Shown here: positions 1 to 14,755 of the stretch, piece after piece
Layout: the number at the start of each line of letters is the position of its first letter
Numbering within the stretch: position 1 is the stretch's first letter
Source: Epiperipatus broadwayi
Taxonomy: Eukaryota; Onychophora; Udeonychophora; Euonychophora; Peripatidae
Direction of reading: 5' to 3'
Length of the DNA: 64,000 nucleotides
NCBI GenBank assembly: GCA_028023455.1
Contig: JAQFVV010000018.1
Span: forward strand, 4,859,800 to 4,923,799
Notes under the pieces: generated by a model
What the model saw: only the letters and a program-made list of their open reading frames with translations
The model's database searches: none
What the model was told of the DNA's origin: nothing
Translations under genes and position numbers: made by a program

Positions 1-1501
1 ATGTTTCTTGGAGAAGGTCTCTTAAGAACCTCAACCTGCAATAAATTTATTCCTTCATTATTTGGTTGATTACTGAATTGATTTTTGAAATATAATCCCT
101 ATTGCAGTAATTTATGTTTTTATACTTGAAAAAAAAAAAATCTATAAAATTGTATTCATGTCCGAAGAATACTAATCTAATTTCTTTAATTCTTTGAATT
201 CACATTCCATCGTACTCATACAATTTAATTATGTACTTTTTAATTGCATCACATGACCTTCAAATAATATTATTCTTAATAATTTTAAAAAGATAAAAAA
301 AAGAACATTAATTTTATAGACAAATATCTTTTACATTTAATTTTTTGTTTATAATAATAATATATCCCCCCTTTTATATATAAGTCGTCTCTTTTTTAAC
401 TTATATGCATGCAAATCAATTGTATTCCCCCTACACTCATATATATTTATACGTATGTGTAAAATGTATTAAATGGCATACACTGTATTCATATATTGAT
501 TTATCGCCATTTTTTGTTTTTAACGCGAATGATTATGTTCATGTTATATAAAAATAAAACGTATATTATATATTATCTTAAACTATATACAAAATAATGA
601 CTCGCAGTATGTTAATAAATAAACTCCTGAAGTAAGGGTCTGTCTTTTATAATCTTCTCATTTCTTAAAATTAAAATTTTTTTTAATGCAGACTACTAAC
701 TTATAGTCGTAGTATATACATATATACAATTATAGCTGTTATATAATATTTTTAAATTACTAGCTATCTTTAATATTATTAGTCTGAAGACTTACAAAAA
801 TAATAATAAAATTTATGAGAGAACAGAGATTTCATATCTCATGTTATTAGAGTTAGTATATTTCTTCTTTACTGATTTCTTCTTTTTCTATAGTTAATTT
901 ATCTGAGCACTTTATATTTTTGTCAATAATCATAAAGAAAATTTTAATGAAGATCCGATTCATTTGCTTCTAATCATTGTTAATTAACTTCCCATCATCA
1001 TTTATTATTACTCAGAGATTTGTGATTGGTTTCTCAGCTTGACTTTTGAATTCCAACATTTATCTGGATGCTATTTTAAAAAACAATGATAATTCAATTG
1101 CCTGCTATTTGAAAACACTATTTATCCAATCGTTTACTGCTTAAAAAATATTATTGTTCATATTAATACTACCTTATACCTTAAAATTGACTGATAAAGT
1201 ATATGCCTCAAGTCTCATGCTTTAGATTTCTGCATTTAGGGACTTCTACATATTATAAAATTAAAATGTATTAAGTATAATAGTTAAAATAAATTTTTAT
1301 ACTTATTTTTAAAACTTTATTACTCATGTAAAAACTTATGATGCAAAATCCATTGCAAATGTAATTTTCTAAACTGAATATTTTTAAAAAGTCTTTCATA
1401 ATCTTTATTTATAATTATTATTTATGGTAAATAAATTTCACATTTATTAGCTGTGATATATTATGTTTAATAAGTTTTTTTCTCTCTTTTATCTTTTTTA
1501 G
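1..1501 (+). other. 3' part of the last intron of the stargazin-like gene
   Basis: AT-rich sequence without coding potential. It ends in a long pyrimidine tract (about 1476-1499, mostly T and C) followed by AG at 1500-1501, a textbook 3' splice site. The intron interrupts the reading frame after the first base of a glycine codon (phase 1), which fits the Gly-Leu junction of the gamma-subunit family. I see no exon, RNA gene or recognisable repeat in it. Confidence 0.75.
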
Positions 1502-2037
1502 GATTGTGTACCTTTGTTGGGCTTGTTATTTACATCTCAAATTTGGTAGCAGAAGTGAGTCCCAAACTTCGGAAAAAAATAGCTCCAAATAAAACAAAGT
1601 TTTCTTACCAATATGGCTATTCGTTTATTTTAGCGGTGTCTTCTCTCATACTGACTAAACTTGCTGGAGTAAGTTCAGTTTATTTTTATATTGAAAGACA
1701 CAAAAAAGAATGGAAAAATGATAAAGATAGAAGGAAAACAAAAACATGTCGTGGTGAAGAAAGACGTTTGAATCCAACAAGACGTCATAATTATAGATCT
1801 CGTTCAAATTCTTTAACTCGTGAACATTCTCGTGAACATTCTCCTACAACTAACACTTTTGGTGGGAGAAGGACACCATTAACACCAATGTCTCCAACTT
1901 CTCCTTTGTCTGAATCTATGAAGGATATGTCTTACCATACTTTATCAAGAGATATTTCTAGAAATACGGTATCAACAACTGCTGATATTTGTAAAGAATA
2001 TTCATTTGATACATTAAGAAGGACAACACCTGTTTAA
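1502..2037 (+). CDS. Terminal exon of a stargazin-like calcium channel gamma subunit / TARP
   Basis: Family role: claudin-fold auxiliary subunits (CACNG/TARP) that traffic and gate AMPA-type glutamate receptors and modulate calcium channels at the plasma membrane and synapse. The exon opens with two bases completing a Gly codon, then in-frame residues L-CTFVGLVIYIS, the end of the third membrane segment. A short polar loop follows, then YGYSFIL...LAGVSSVYFYIERHKKEW (codons ~36-70), the fourth membrane segment and its basic cytoplasmic edge. The tail is Arg/Ser-rich (RSRSNSLTREHSREHS, codons ~98-113), as in stargazin, where such serines are phosphorylated. It ends in RRTTPV, the class I PDZ ligand of stargazin that binds PSD-95-type scaffolds. 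The stop is TAA at 2035-2037. The true start codon is in an upstream exon outside the window; the TTG at 1504 is not an initiator. The tail is shorter than in mammalian stargazin. The frame is intact, so this is a live gene. Confidence 0.93.
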
Positions 2038-3400
2038 TTGTCATTGGTAGAACATTGGTTCTTGTTTTATTATAATGCAATTTTATTGCAAGCTGTGTAA
2101 CAGCTTAACGTTTTGCCTGTACAGGCAATATCGAGACCGGGGCTGTATTTGAAGCTCTCATCTTCGAAGTTATTTTTTATGTATATGTCATATACACATA
2201 TACTATATATAAGTGTATATGCATATGTAAACAATTTCAAAATCTAACGTTAACAAGAAAAAAATTTCTTTTAATCTGTTAACGTTTTGGTGCAATAATC
2301 ATTCCATATTATTGACAAAACTCATATAATCTTGCTTTTATAACAGTGTGTTAAATATTGATTTGCTCTAAGAGAAAGAGATAGTCGTTGGTTGCTATTT
2401 TTAGTTATGTTCCATTGGGTTGGTAAAAATGTAAGTAAAAAAAAGAAGACGTAATTTTAAAAGAAAATTAAAATTTAAGTATGGTTACTGTTTTCATTTT
2501 ATGAGGGAGTTTATGAAACGATAACCCAGATAGTAAATGTCCTTTGATTTAACGTTGTATGATATTTAAAGTTTACGTCTGAATATGTCATTGGATTGCA
2601 TAATTTTTGTAGGTATTTTTGTTTTAACATGTTCGTAGTATTATTAAAAATTTCATGAAGTTAGTTGAAAATTTGCATCTGATTGGTAAAAAAAATACAA
2701 AATTTTTACTTTTTTTTCTTTTAATAAAAAAATGTTCAACATTTATATTGTTGCAAGTAGATGGAATCGAACTATTATTGTGTGTGTGTGTGCAATTTAT
2801 TTATACATGTATGTAAATATATATACATGTATATATACATTATGTGTGTGCATGTGTTTCCAACAGTTGTACATAAAAGATTGTTTACTGTAATCCAAAA
2901 TAATTTTAAACAGTTTCAGTAGTTTTATTGGTTTAAAAAAAGTGTATAATATACTGTAACATTTTAATGTTTTTGATTTATTAATTATATTGTGTCCAGT
3001 GATTATAGAAAGTCTAGTTTTAGGTGGCGGAGATCTGCTGGAGCTACATGTTATTTTTTCAGCTAGTCTGAACAAAAATTCAAAGGGTATATATACTTAT
3101 TATAAAATAATAATAACAATAATAATAATATATGATAATGATAATAATACAAAAAATAGAGCAGTCTTTTATTTTACTACTTATATTCATTTTTATAACG
3201 TTTTGTAGATCTCTAGTTTGCAAGTTATTAAACTTGAAATTTTATAATGCCTGTACTCTAACACATATCTATAGAACATTTTTATCTTTTCACAAAAATA
3301 AATACTGGTGGTAATGTTTTGTTTTATTTTTTTCATTTTTTTTTTTTTTCCTTGTAATCTGGATTATTGAAATTTTCATTTTACAGTTTTATCAGGAAAA
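2038..3400 (+). other. Probable 3' untranslated region of the stargazin-like gene
   Basis: Non-coding sequence follows the stop codon. A slightly GC-richer stretch (about 2095-2160) lies just after it, then AT-rich DNA with a TG/TA microsatellite near 2780-2850. Candidate AATAAA polyadenylation signals occur at 2723-2728 and 3297-3302. Which is used cannot be told from sequence, so the right boundary is a guess. T-rich tracts near 3330-3350 and 3575-3615 could serve as downstream elements. Confidence 0.45.
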
Positions 3401-4615
3401 GAATTTGATCCAGATTTTTACAGTTCTTGTTGTTTGTGAGAAATTATTATTATTGTTATTAATATTAATTTGTATTGTTATTATTTTGTTGTTATAATTA
3501 CTATTCTTTATTGTTATTACTTTTAATATTAATTTTGAATCTTTTGACATTTTTTTCAGTGACTTGTCAAGTTTTTTTTTTTTGTTGTTGTTGTTTTTGT
3601 TTTTTTTTTTAACTTTTTCTTTTTTTAAAAAAAGAATGAAAGTCCTAGCGGAATATATTTTACAATTATGCGTTTTTCTATATATTCATTGCCAAAACAT
3701 ATCCACTGTTAATTGAACGTTATTTTTTAAAAATATTTAATGTCTACATAATTTGTTTATCTGAAACTTAAGGAAGCGTTTTGGCTTTGAATATCAAGAT
3801 AAATGCATAGATTAACGTTTCCATTAAGGCCTGGCCTTAAGTTTGATTTAGGAATACAATGCTTTTTCAAACGTATTAAGCTATGCTTAATAACTCAGTA
3901 AGGGAGCAATGTCTCCTATAATATATTTGACATTTGTTAAAATTAAATAGCTTATTTATATGTCATATTCTAAACAGTTATTGTTTTTTAGTCTTATGAA
4001 TGTTCTGTAAAAAAAAATAATAATAATTCTAATACTTGTATATTTTATAAAATAATAAAGCCCCATGTTTTCAGTGCTAATGTTCTTTATCCTATATATG
4101 TTCCAAAAGCTATTGACTAATGAGGCACAAATTATGATCTTAAACAATAGTTTTTAGATTAAGTAAAATATTGTTACAATTAAAGAAAACTGGAACATTA
4201 ACATGTGGTTTTAATCAAACTACAAATCATGTGTATTCTTGAAGATACACACACTATTTATACTAGATGCTATAATAATTTAACATAACAATTATATAAA
4301 AGCAATGACACATTTTTCATTATATAGTTTTTTATTGCTTATTCATAATTATTAGGCAAAAAAACAAAATTTCCAAGCCTATTGTCAAACAATTGTATTT
4401 ATATGCATAGAGACATTAATATACACTTAAAAAAATCAACTTCCTAAAATCGTCTGCAATCCAATTAGAAGCTAAAATCTTGAGGAATTGACCCAATATG
4501 CTAGAATTATATAAAAAGTGTTTAGAAATCTCAATCCAGAGAACTAACTTATAGAAATAATTCAAATTACATGTTTAGTAGAGTATGAAACTCTGGAATT
4601 TAAGTTCTTACAATT
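3401..4615. other. Intergenic AT-rich DNA, nothing recognised
   Basis: Long T tracts (3575-3630) and ATT/TTA-rich low complexity (3440-3530). Open frames are short and interrupted. No repeat or gene family was recognised. Confidence 0.5.
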
Positions 4616-4617
4616 CT

Positions 4618-4810
4618 GGCATCTCTGATGCTGGAACTTCTTATGAATTCTTGAACAATAAAGCCATTCATTTGTTTTGTCCTACATATTTTAGTTTAGT
4701 GGTAAAGTGACAGACTGAAGTGTAAAATCCTCAGATTGATTCCTGCTCAGCTGAACTTTATATGAACTCCCAACCAATAAAATCATTCGATTTATTTTAC
4801 TCAAATTGCA
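4618..4810 (+). repeat. tRNA-derived SINE, with a second copy of its 3' part upstream
   Basis: A tRNA-like head has an A-box-like TAGTTTAGTGGTAAAGTG (about 4693-4709) and a B-box-like CAGATTGATTCCTG (about 4731-4745). A tail follows (about 4745-4810) containing GAACT...CAATAAA..CATTC. The same tail, diverged, occurs just upstream at about 4625-4685, so two SINE copies lie in tandem and the first lacks a clear head. Pol III SINE heads carry these two boxes; here both are degenerate, so the copies are old. Family name not recognised. Confidence 0.55.
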
Positions 4811-7800
4811 ACATTTACAGATCTTCAAAAAACGTTTATATTTGAATGATTTTTTGTTCCAAATATAAAGTAAAAGTGAATTATGGGCTCAGAAAAAATA
4901 ACACCCCCAGTGGTGATGGTTACATCATATTACAATCTTTTTATTTTATTTTCACAATCAGAACATTACTATTTATCTGATCTATTCTTCATTTATAATA
5001 GTTAGATACTCATTTATTAACTACTTTTGAATTGAATGTCTAACTTAGGGTTAATAATTTGTAAGAATAATTTTAAATTTGTGACTAGAAAAAAAATTTA
5101 AGCTCATTTTAGTAAGATTAAATGGTTTTGTAGGTAACCAGTGACTAATTTTGTAGATTTTAAAAAGTTAGATAGCATGTTGATTAATGCTTTGGTATTG
5201 ATAGTGATTGTGGAAAAAGTGATTTAAAACTATTGTTACCATGAAATTCTAGTGTTGTTCAGTGAAAATAATATTCATTTTCAAACTTTTAGATTTGGAA
5301 AGCTTAGGATCTTGAAACCATCCTAAATAAATAAAATGAAATATAAAAATTACTTTTCAAATTTTCTCACATAACTAACCTTTAATTTTGTTCTTACTGA
5401 ATCTTATTATCAAATTTAAAAAGTTTAATAATCAAACTGTGCATTTTATTTAAGTGCTTAAGAAAATACAAATTTCAAGCCATCATATAATTAACATTTT
5501 TTTTGGAATGGATTTGTCTTTCATGACACTACCTTTTTAATACATATATGTTCAGTGTGGTGATTGGATTCATCCATTCAATTGCTACCAATGACTTTCC
5601 TTTTCAACTTCTCAGATATCAAATGAATTAAACCTTTACAACATTGATCTAAAATAATATAAATATGAAAATAGCTCATCATCCATGGTGTTATATCATC
5701 TGCTTTTAAAAAGTGCATCTTATTGCATGGTGTTTTTATTTATTTTTCACACTGATTTAGCAAATTATCTTACTTTAAAATTGTTACTATTTAATTAAAA
5801 ATAACAACAAGAACACTCACATCTTCAGTTCATACTATATATGATAAAATAAGATTACTATAGATGGCATCAGAATAATAACTGCTCTAGTTTTAGCTAA
5901 AAATAATGAATTATTTATTATCTAACTATTATGTGGTAGATAGCTGAGTGCACATGCTGACTACACAACTTAAATTCTAAACCTGATTGCTAATCCTCAG
6001 CTACTTAAAAAATATCTGATATCAGTTTTAACTTTTAATTCATAGATCTGGAAGTGCACCATATTAACCACTACATTAGAGGGTTTATTATAAATAATTA
6101 TGACTGAAACACATTGTTTAGGCTGGCTTCATCAAGGACTTACTTTTATTGTTTACCAAAAACCAAATTATTCTGCTGTATGCAGCATTAAAATATCATA
6201 CAATTTCTACAAATCGTCAAATAAATTATTATACCTTTGAGCTTACAGTGCGGATAATTCTGTTACACATGCTCATTAAAAACTTGAATCCTTCTCATTT
6301 TTAGACTTGCATGTAATTTTGCATTTTTTATTGTTAAAGAATGATCCATTTTAAAATTGGATAACTTTTTACCTTCCAATATCATTACTAACAACTGTTG
6401 TAAATAGTTATGACCATTCTAACTACAGACATGAAGGATAAAAATAAATGAAAAGTTAAAAGTGAGATTTATGTTAACTATACAAACCAATTTCATGGAT
6501 ATAACTTAGGTGTATATTTAGGTATATTAATCACAAGAAAACATTTTCATGCACATATACTTTGCAAAATGAATTTTAATCTCTCTATATTATATTTTGA
6601 ATTCTATTTTCAATATTTATTTGAAAGGTTTGAGGAAAATAAAACAATTTACATTGGTAATCATAGCTTGTTTTTTTTTTGTTGTTGTATGAACTTTCTG
6701 AATATTCAGCCATGAGAAACTTCAAAAAAATGTATTAAGCAATTGACATTAGAATCATTTAACTGTATTTAAATCATTTTTAGGCCAAAATAAATCGATA
6801 AATTGCTATAATATATATATAGACTCTTAATAAATATTAACTAAATTTATTCTTAGATATATAATTTGAAATTTTTAATAGCACATTTGTTTTATATGTG
6901 ACATATATTATTGTTATATGCATTCAAAATTTTGACAATGTCATTTAGTAATAATGATCAATTTGCTAATATAATTATATGGGTGTGATATAATTCCAAA
7001 AATTAATTGCTTTAAGAAAGTAAATTATAAAATAATTATATAAAAATATTATTAACAAAAACAATTTAAGATAATAAGCAAAGATTTTAAATATATATAT
7101 ATATATATCTTCCAAAAGTGAGTACTACTTAAATTTTATTAGTTCTTTTACTTGAAATTTATTGACGTATCGAAAGTATTAAAAATATTATTTTTTACTA
7201 TCATTGATAAACGTCTGACTTAATAAATATATCAATTTACAATGTGTAACTTTACTTATATTCAACATTTGCTATTAGGAAAAATTTATTCAATTTATTT
7301 CACTCAGAAAGTCATAACATTGTAATCTTGAGTAGTCAATAGATACTTAGGTAGTAGTAGTACTATATCAACATTAGTTTTAGTGAATAATCTTCATCAG
7401 GATGAGTTTTAAGTTACCTGTACTTATACATCTAGCAGATATTTTTAATTTGTTATTTTAGCAAGCAAATAACCTGAGATTTAAAAGATGACAGTTAAAA
7501 TAAAGCTGGAATCAGTAAAATATATAGTTATTAGTCTGTTCTCAGAACTATTTTAATGCATAAGCAAAATGATTTGAATTCAAAGCTTTAAAAAAAAATT
7601 TTTTTTTAATTTCAGATAATATAAAAAAAATTAAAATAGCTGGTAAATGTATAAACAAAAAAATCCACGTTGAAAAACATACTGCCAGTAACTAGTTTAA
7701 AAATATAATTATAGTATTATGTCTTGTTGCATCAATTATTCAAAATTAAAATATATAAATAAAGGTTAAAATATTAAATATTTTATTTTAAAAAGTTATA

Positions 7801-8189
7801 TATATAAAATCAGATAAGATAAATATAATAATAAAAACTCTGGAAAAATGTATAGATGTTCAAAATAGCAATATGTAAAAATAGCTATAATCATTTATAG
7901 CATATCTGCCATCTTGAGTAGCATTTTAAGTTAAAATTATATTTAAAAATCTCATTAAAGTCACACATCAGTGAATGGCCAACTTTCGATATATACACTC
8001 ATTTCTTAATGTTAGATAACATTTCCATATTTAGACTTATTTACAATAGTTCCTCATTAGAAAAAAATATCTAAACTTAAGATTTATTTGTTGTCATAAA
8101 CAAAAATCGCCTAATAATATCAAAAATTTATTTCTAGGTTATAGACAATCATATACGTCCAAAAAATCTTAGAAGTAACAGTAATAAAA
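4811..8189. other. Intergenic AT-rich DNA with possible SINE debris
   Basis: No coding frame. A tRNA-like stretch on the minus strand at about 5995-6085 (reverse complement contains TAATGTAGTGGTTAATATGG, an A-box-like motif) may be another old SINE. A short (AT)n tract lies near 7091-7109. Nothing else recognised. Confidence 0.4.
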
Positions 8190-9132
8190 ATTAAATATAT
8201 TTAATCAATTGAAGATTTTAATATACAGATATTTATATAATTTATATTGATGTTTATATATAAAAAAGTATAAATTAAATATATATTAAAGAATAAATAA
8301 CTATGTAGGAATATTTTAGAAGTATATATATACACATAAAACCATTAGAAACCAATCAACATATAGATAACAACCAAGAAGCAATAGAAACAAAAATACA
8401 TTGAATGTATAAACAATATATGCTGCATGACCAATATAATGCATATGTAAATGATTTTTATGCATGAATAACACATTTGTATATATAAAATGTTTAATGC
8501 TGGTCTCTATTGAAGTAATATAATTAATTACGTTATTTCACAACTTAATATTATAGTGCTTTTAATGTATTTGAATGATTAAATAATAAGAGTTTCAGTT
8601 ATGGAAATTTTTTATTCTGCCAGAAAAATACCAAACTATGAAATTAGTTGAAGTAAGATCTCATGTTATTAAAATAGCTTTGGTTGCCAGAACATTTTAT
8701 TCCTCTGACAAATTTTATAGAAATTAACAATCAACTACCACTTCTATTCATATAACCCATTTACGTTAGTGTGATATGAATTGTTTAAATCTATGTATCT
8801 AAAAATGAAAATATATATAATATTGTTAAATCATTAAAAAAAAAATTCTTTCATAGATGGGTATCTTTATATATATATATAATTCAACTAAATATTTAAC
8901 ACAGTATCCAAATTTTAATAAATATATTCTTTACTGGAAGTACTTTCAATTGTAACACTGACAATCTTTATCAACCATCAATTAGTACAAATTTACACAA
9001 AATAAAAATCTTATATTACCTATCATTCAATTCATTTAAATTTCCCACAATTCTGTTGTTTTATTTGAATTATTATATTATTTAAAATACAGACATTTAA
9101 TAGTTATAGTTATATATATATATATATATATA

Positions 9133-9434
9133 TAACAAGAAGAGATCGAAAACACAATATATGGATAAGAGAACAAGCAGGTGTTACAGACCTCATTGAA
9201 AAAATTAAAAGACTGAAGTAGAGTTGAGCTGGACATATTTCTAGAAGAGATGATAATAGATGGACAATTGAAATCTTAAACTGGATTCCAAGAGATTGTA
9301 AAAGACCCAGAAAGAGACCACATGTGAGATAGATGGATGAAATAAGAATGTGCAGGGGTGATGTGGAGAAAATGAATTGAACTTGGAGAGATCTTCATCT
9401 TGCAGTGGATTGATAATGGTTGATGATGATAATG
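9133..9434 (+). mobile_element. RTE-type LINE 3' end (reverse transcriptase C-terminus), decayed
   Basis: One frame reads the well-known C-terminal region of RTE-like endonuclease/reverse transcriptases: NIWIREQAGVTDLIEKIKRLK, then AGHISRRDDNRWTIEILNW, then KRPRKRPHVR, then TWRDLHLAVD. In-frame stops fall where the family has tryptophan (TGG to TAG or TGA), which is simple decay. The copy ends in TGATGATGATAATGATGAT, the short 3' tandem repeat that RTE-type elements use instead of poly(A). It is a 5'-truncated dead copy inserted in the left arm of the surrounding inverted repeat. Confidence 0.8.
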
Positions 9435-9636
9435 ATGATATTACAAATAAAATGTCTTAATTAAAAACTATTATAATAACAATAAAAATAATAAATATAA
9501 TGCTAGTTAACTATTATATACAGTCTTTAAATTTGCAGAAATATTTTCAGTTAATTTCTTAACCCTCCTCAATTGCCACTAAATTCAAAAATCATCAACT
9601 CAAATCCCATGAATCCAGAATTTTAACATTGGCAGC

Positions 9637-10225
9637 TTATCTATTAATTATATTTATTTTATTTCTATTTATTAAAATTGCCTCCTTAATTTTTCTTCTG
9701 TTATGGTTTCTTTCTTCATGAAGAATCTTAATACTTTCAATATTAGACTTAAATTTATATTTACATGTTCTTTCATGGTCCAATAAAACTGAAGCAGTTA
9801 TTAAATCACTATTATTTTTACTTTTCACAAGCTTGTATAACAATTCATGCTCTTTTAATCGTTTTTCAATACTGCTTCCATTCACCTCTATATGATACAC
9901 ATCCACAAAAAAAATTGATAAACAACATTACTATTCTCTTGATAGGTATGACATTATTCACTAACTTATTTAAGGTATTTGTAACACAAAATGAAACAAT
10001 AAACACAACTTTATATAAAACTTAAGAAATTTCACTTGAGCATTTGAAATATATGAAATAGATTTTCAACTCCTTTAAATAATTATAACTCTTTTTAAAC
10101 AGACAAAATATTGTTAATGTGTTCAATCTTATACTCAACTTCAAGCAATTTCTTAGCAAGTATCTCAATATTTTTTAATTTATCACACTTTAATGGCAGT
10201 TGATGAGGGTTAAGGAATTAATCAT
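9637..10225 (-). mobile_element. Penelope-like element: RT end and GIY-YIG endonuclease, decayed
   Basis: The open frame 9637-9906 encodes SIEKRLKEHE, then an internal segment, then HEERNHNRRKIKEAILINRNK and a terminal INR. This is the layout of the GIY-YIG endonuclease tail of Penelope-like retroelements (RLKEH helix, a central hydrophobic segment, KI.EA..I). Just upstream on the same strand, in shifted frames, are NKLVNNVIPIKRIV and a VVYQF-CGC-VSY stretch matching the start of the nuclease and its metal-binding cysteines. Further upstream, 10095-10210 reads LNPHQLPLKCDKLKN and then EILAKKLLEVEYKIEHINN, consistent with the end of the RT. Several frameshifts and stops show it is dead. The catalytic RT motifs were not found. 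Confidence 0.7.
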
Positions 10226-10736
10226 AAGCACTTCTGTAGATTGAAAGATTGTATATAATAGTTAATAACCATTATATTTATTATTTTTATCATATATATA
10301 TATATATAAGATCTAATGATGTAATGATTAATATCTCCACCAGTTATGCCCATGATATGTTATTTGAATTAAAATAGAACTCTAAATGTTCTTAAATATC
10401 TTAGATATTAATCAATAAACTGATATTTAATTATTTTAACAAGACAATAAAATGAGTGAAGGGAGGAAATATTTTCACTAACTATAAGTTGATTATCATA
10501 GTAGATGATTTGTACATTATTCATTCTCATTCTAGGAATATTAGAAAGATCTGTAATCTTAATTGAGATATTTAAAATTGATTTTAATTTTATTTTTTAC
10601 ATAACCTAATTAACTATATTACTTCAATAGAGACCAGCATTAAGCATTTTATATATATGAATTAGTTATTCATGCTTAAAATTATTTATAAGTATCTTAT
10701 ATTGTACATGCTACACATATTGTTTATACATTAGAT

Positions 10737-10916
10737 TTATATATATATATATATTTTTATTTTTTTTCAGAATTACATTAGACTTATTTCAGTTGCATTA
10801 TTATTTAAATGAAACTAAAACTGAAAGTTTTTTTTACTCTTATTAATACTGTGTATATATATATCTGTGTGTGTGTTTGTGAGTGTATATATATATATAT
10901 GTGTGTGTGTATAATA
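10737..10916. repeat. TA and TG microsatellites
   Basis: Short (TA)n at 10739-10754 and a compound (TA)n(TG)n between about 10855 and 10912. The small open frame here (10809-11015) is an artefact of the dinucleotide repeat. Confidence 0.85.
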
Positions 10917-11350
10917 TTGATTTTCATTTATATTTGTAATTCAAAATTTGTAAAAAAAAAACGTTTCAATGACCACATAATGAAAAGGTTTTTATTTTTC
11001 CTTTTTTTTTTTTGATGATATAGAATCAGTTGAGTGCACTTTCTGTGAAGTTCCCTAGAATCATAATGTGTATTGCTTAATTTATATAGTCATGTAATAA
11101 TGTATGCATTTATTCAAATTAGTTATTTAAATATTCCACTTATTAGATAACTGGAGCTATTTTCTCTCTTGTTGATGTCATTTCAATTGTTGGTGATGAT
11201 ATATTCTTTTAAAACATTTCTACATAGTTATTTACTCTTTAATATATATTTAATTTACAGCAATTTTCTATAAACACTAACACACATTATATAAATGTCT
11301 GTATTAAAATCTACAATTGATTTAATATATTTCTTAATTTAATCTTAAAT

Positions 11351-13300
11351 CAGGAAACATTAGAAAAAAAGAAATTGTTAATGATTTATAATTTGTATTT
11401 TCACCCAACAAATTTTATTACCTAGGTCAATCGTTATACTGTAAAAATAGATAAAACATTAATATTATCAGCAGGAATGACATAAAAGTTGGAAATCTTG
11501 AAATGTCAAATATTTTTAAATATGTTTCTAGTAAATAGTTATTACGACAATATTATATAGAAAGAAAATAAGATATGAAACAAACTATTTTGTAATTTTC
11601 AAAATATAAAAAAAAATATGAGAGATTAGAGAAAAGATTAATCTTTGTTTTTATGGAATTTTAAAGATTAGGTACTGACTCTATAAAATCACATTTTTAG
11701 TTAGGGGCATTTTATGACACACATTATTTGTTTTTATGCACAAATACATAAATTAAGTTTCCACAGAAAGTCTATGTTTGAAAAATTTGAAAGGAGATTC
11801 CTGTTTATTTATAGGTTCCACGATTTATTTCTGTAATCAATAGGGTCCTCTTAGCTGTGGAAGGTAACCTGAGTATAACATAAGGATTAAACTGGTTTAG
11901 ATGGTGTAGTTGGAATAATTACATATTTAGCAAAATAATTTTAAACTAGTTATGAACTAAGCTTCATCATGATCATGTATTCTATTATTAATTTTGATCA
12001 CTTCAACTAATCCCATATTAAAATTCAATTAGATAAAAGAGTAAACAATGACTCTTATTTAAATCATCTAGTATTTTCATTGTAAAAGAAAAAAGTTTAA
12101 AATTGGCATATAACAATGATAAAACAACCTTTTAATAGTTACTATGGGTCAAAAGTCACTCTAATGGATCTATATTTTAAAAAGCATTGAGGAAGAAGAA
12201 AATACTGACCAGAGGAATCAAATTCCAATGACGATGGTGCATGGTTTTTTTTTGTTTTATTCTTTATCTAAATATAGATATCCACTTCCAAGCAATAATT
12301 TGATTGTTATAAGCTTAACTGTGGGCTCATTATCTTAAATATATATAATAAGACATCTTGAAATACAAATTTTCTATTTATCAAAATATAAAAGTAAAAT
12401 TCCATTCTGAGGCTATTTAGTTACTATCTTGTTCAATTATTTTTTGAATTTAATCTATATAATACTTCTATTTTCTGAAAATTTCATAGGACACTAATTT
12501 TTGTAAGATTTTTTCACTTAATCATATTTAATTTAGATATTTATTCCATTCCAGAAGCAATATCTCCCCTGACAGTTTTTCATTTTGTGCAAATTTTCAT
12601 TAGAATAAAAACTTAGTCAGACATAAATCTAAATTATCTGCATTAAGTGTCTTCTATTAGATTGCATAACTAATCATTCTATCTAATTTTCAAATGTTAA
12701 CCTTTCATTTTTTAGTTGTAATGAATCCCATTTCAATTATGCTTCAATGTTGTTTATACTTTTATAATAAAGTATAATATTCTCGAAACCAGTTGTCTCT
12801 TCTTTTTTTTTTAACTTTATGAACTCTGACAATGTCCCATTTAACACCATTTAATACTAGACTCTTCAAATTTATGTAATCTTCCTTCCTGAAAATGAAT
12901 TACAATTTTAGATAATCAAATGTCTTCTTCAAATGATAATATCAACTATTATTTTAACAAAACATTACAACCTCTGAGTAGAAAGACAGTAATTTATTTT
13001 TGTCATTTTTTTTTAATTTTCAGATGCAGCTTATCCATGTTCATTTACCTTATCATATGGAAGATAGTTGCAATGAAAACATAAGAAATAGACATTAAGA
13101 ATTTATACTTTTCAGTTTTTAAAATATAGATAAATAATCTCATAATCTTTAAGATAATAAACAATTTTTTTCACAAAATGTAATCATTCATAATGAGAAA
13201 TAAGATTTGAGTAAAAGGATTGCATTACTACCAGGTCATATTCTTAGGGTTCAGAATGTTATAGTGAATTTAAGGTAGAAGTCATAAATTGTCCTGATGT
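11351..13300. other. Intergenic AT-rich DNA, nothing recognised
   Basis: No open frame of note, no clear repeat structure and no family recognised. Confidence 0.5.

Positions 13301-14755
<1,455 letters not shown>

Larger units (their letters stand above)
8190..11350. repeat. Large imperfect inverted repeat enclosing Penelope-like element remnants
   Basis: Three blocks match in inverted orientation. About 8190-8330 pairs with the reverse complement of about 11190-11345; 8407-8545 pairs with 10598-10730 (for example TAATGCTGGTCTCTATTGAAG against its complement near 10630); and 9487-9590 pairs with 10190-10283. The left arm is interrupted by a LINE 3' end (9133-9434). The right arm holds extra sequence with TA/TG microsatellites (10740-10915). 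This fits two Penelope-like copies inserted in opposite orientation, since these elements often leave inverted or tandem partial copies. The exact ends were not resolved. Confidence 0.6.

Noticed and set aside
2797-3314. Small open frames downstream of the stargazin exon
   Set aside because: They fall in the likely 3' UTR, overlap each other on both strands and are low complexity.
4690-4750. Candidate tRNA gene
   Set aside because: A- and B-box-like motifs are present, but no cloverleaf acceptor or anticodon stems form. It is a SINE head, as are those at 44.5 and 58.4 kb.
7355-7410. Possible third hammerhead on the minus strand (CTGATGA followed by AAAAC)
   Set aside because: The GAAA core is mutated to AAAA, stem II has only two pairs and stem I only three. 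At best a dead relic.
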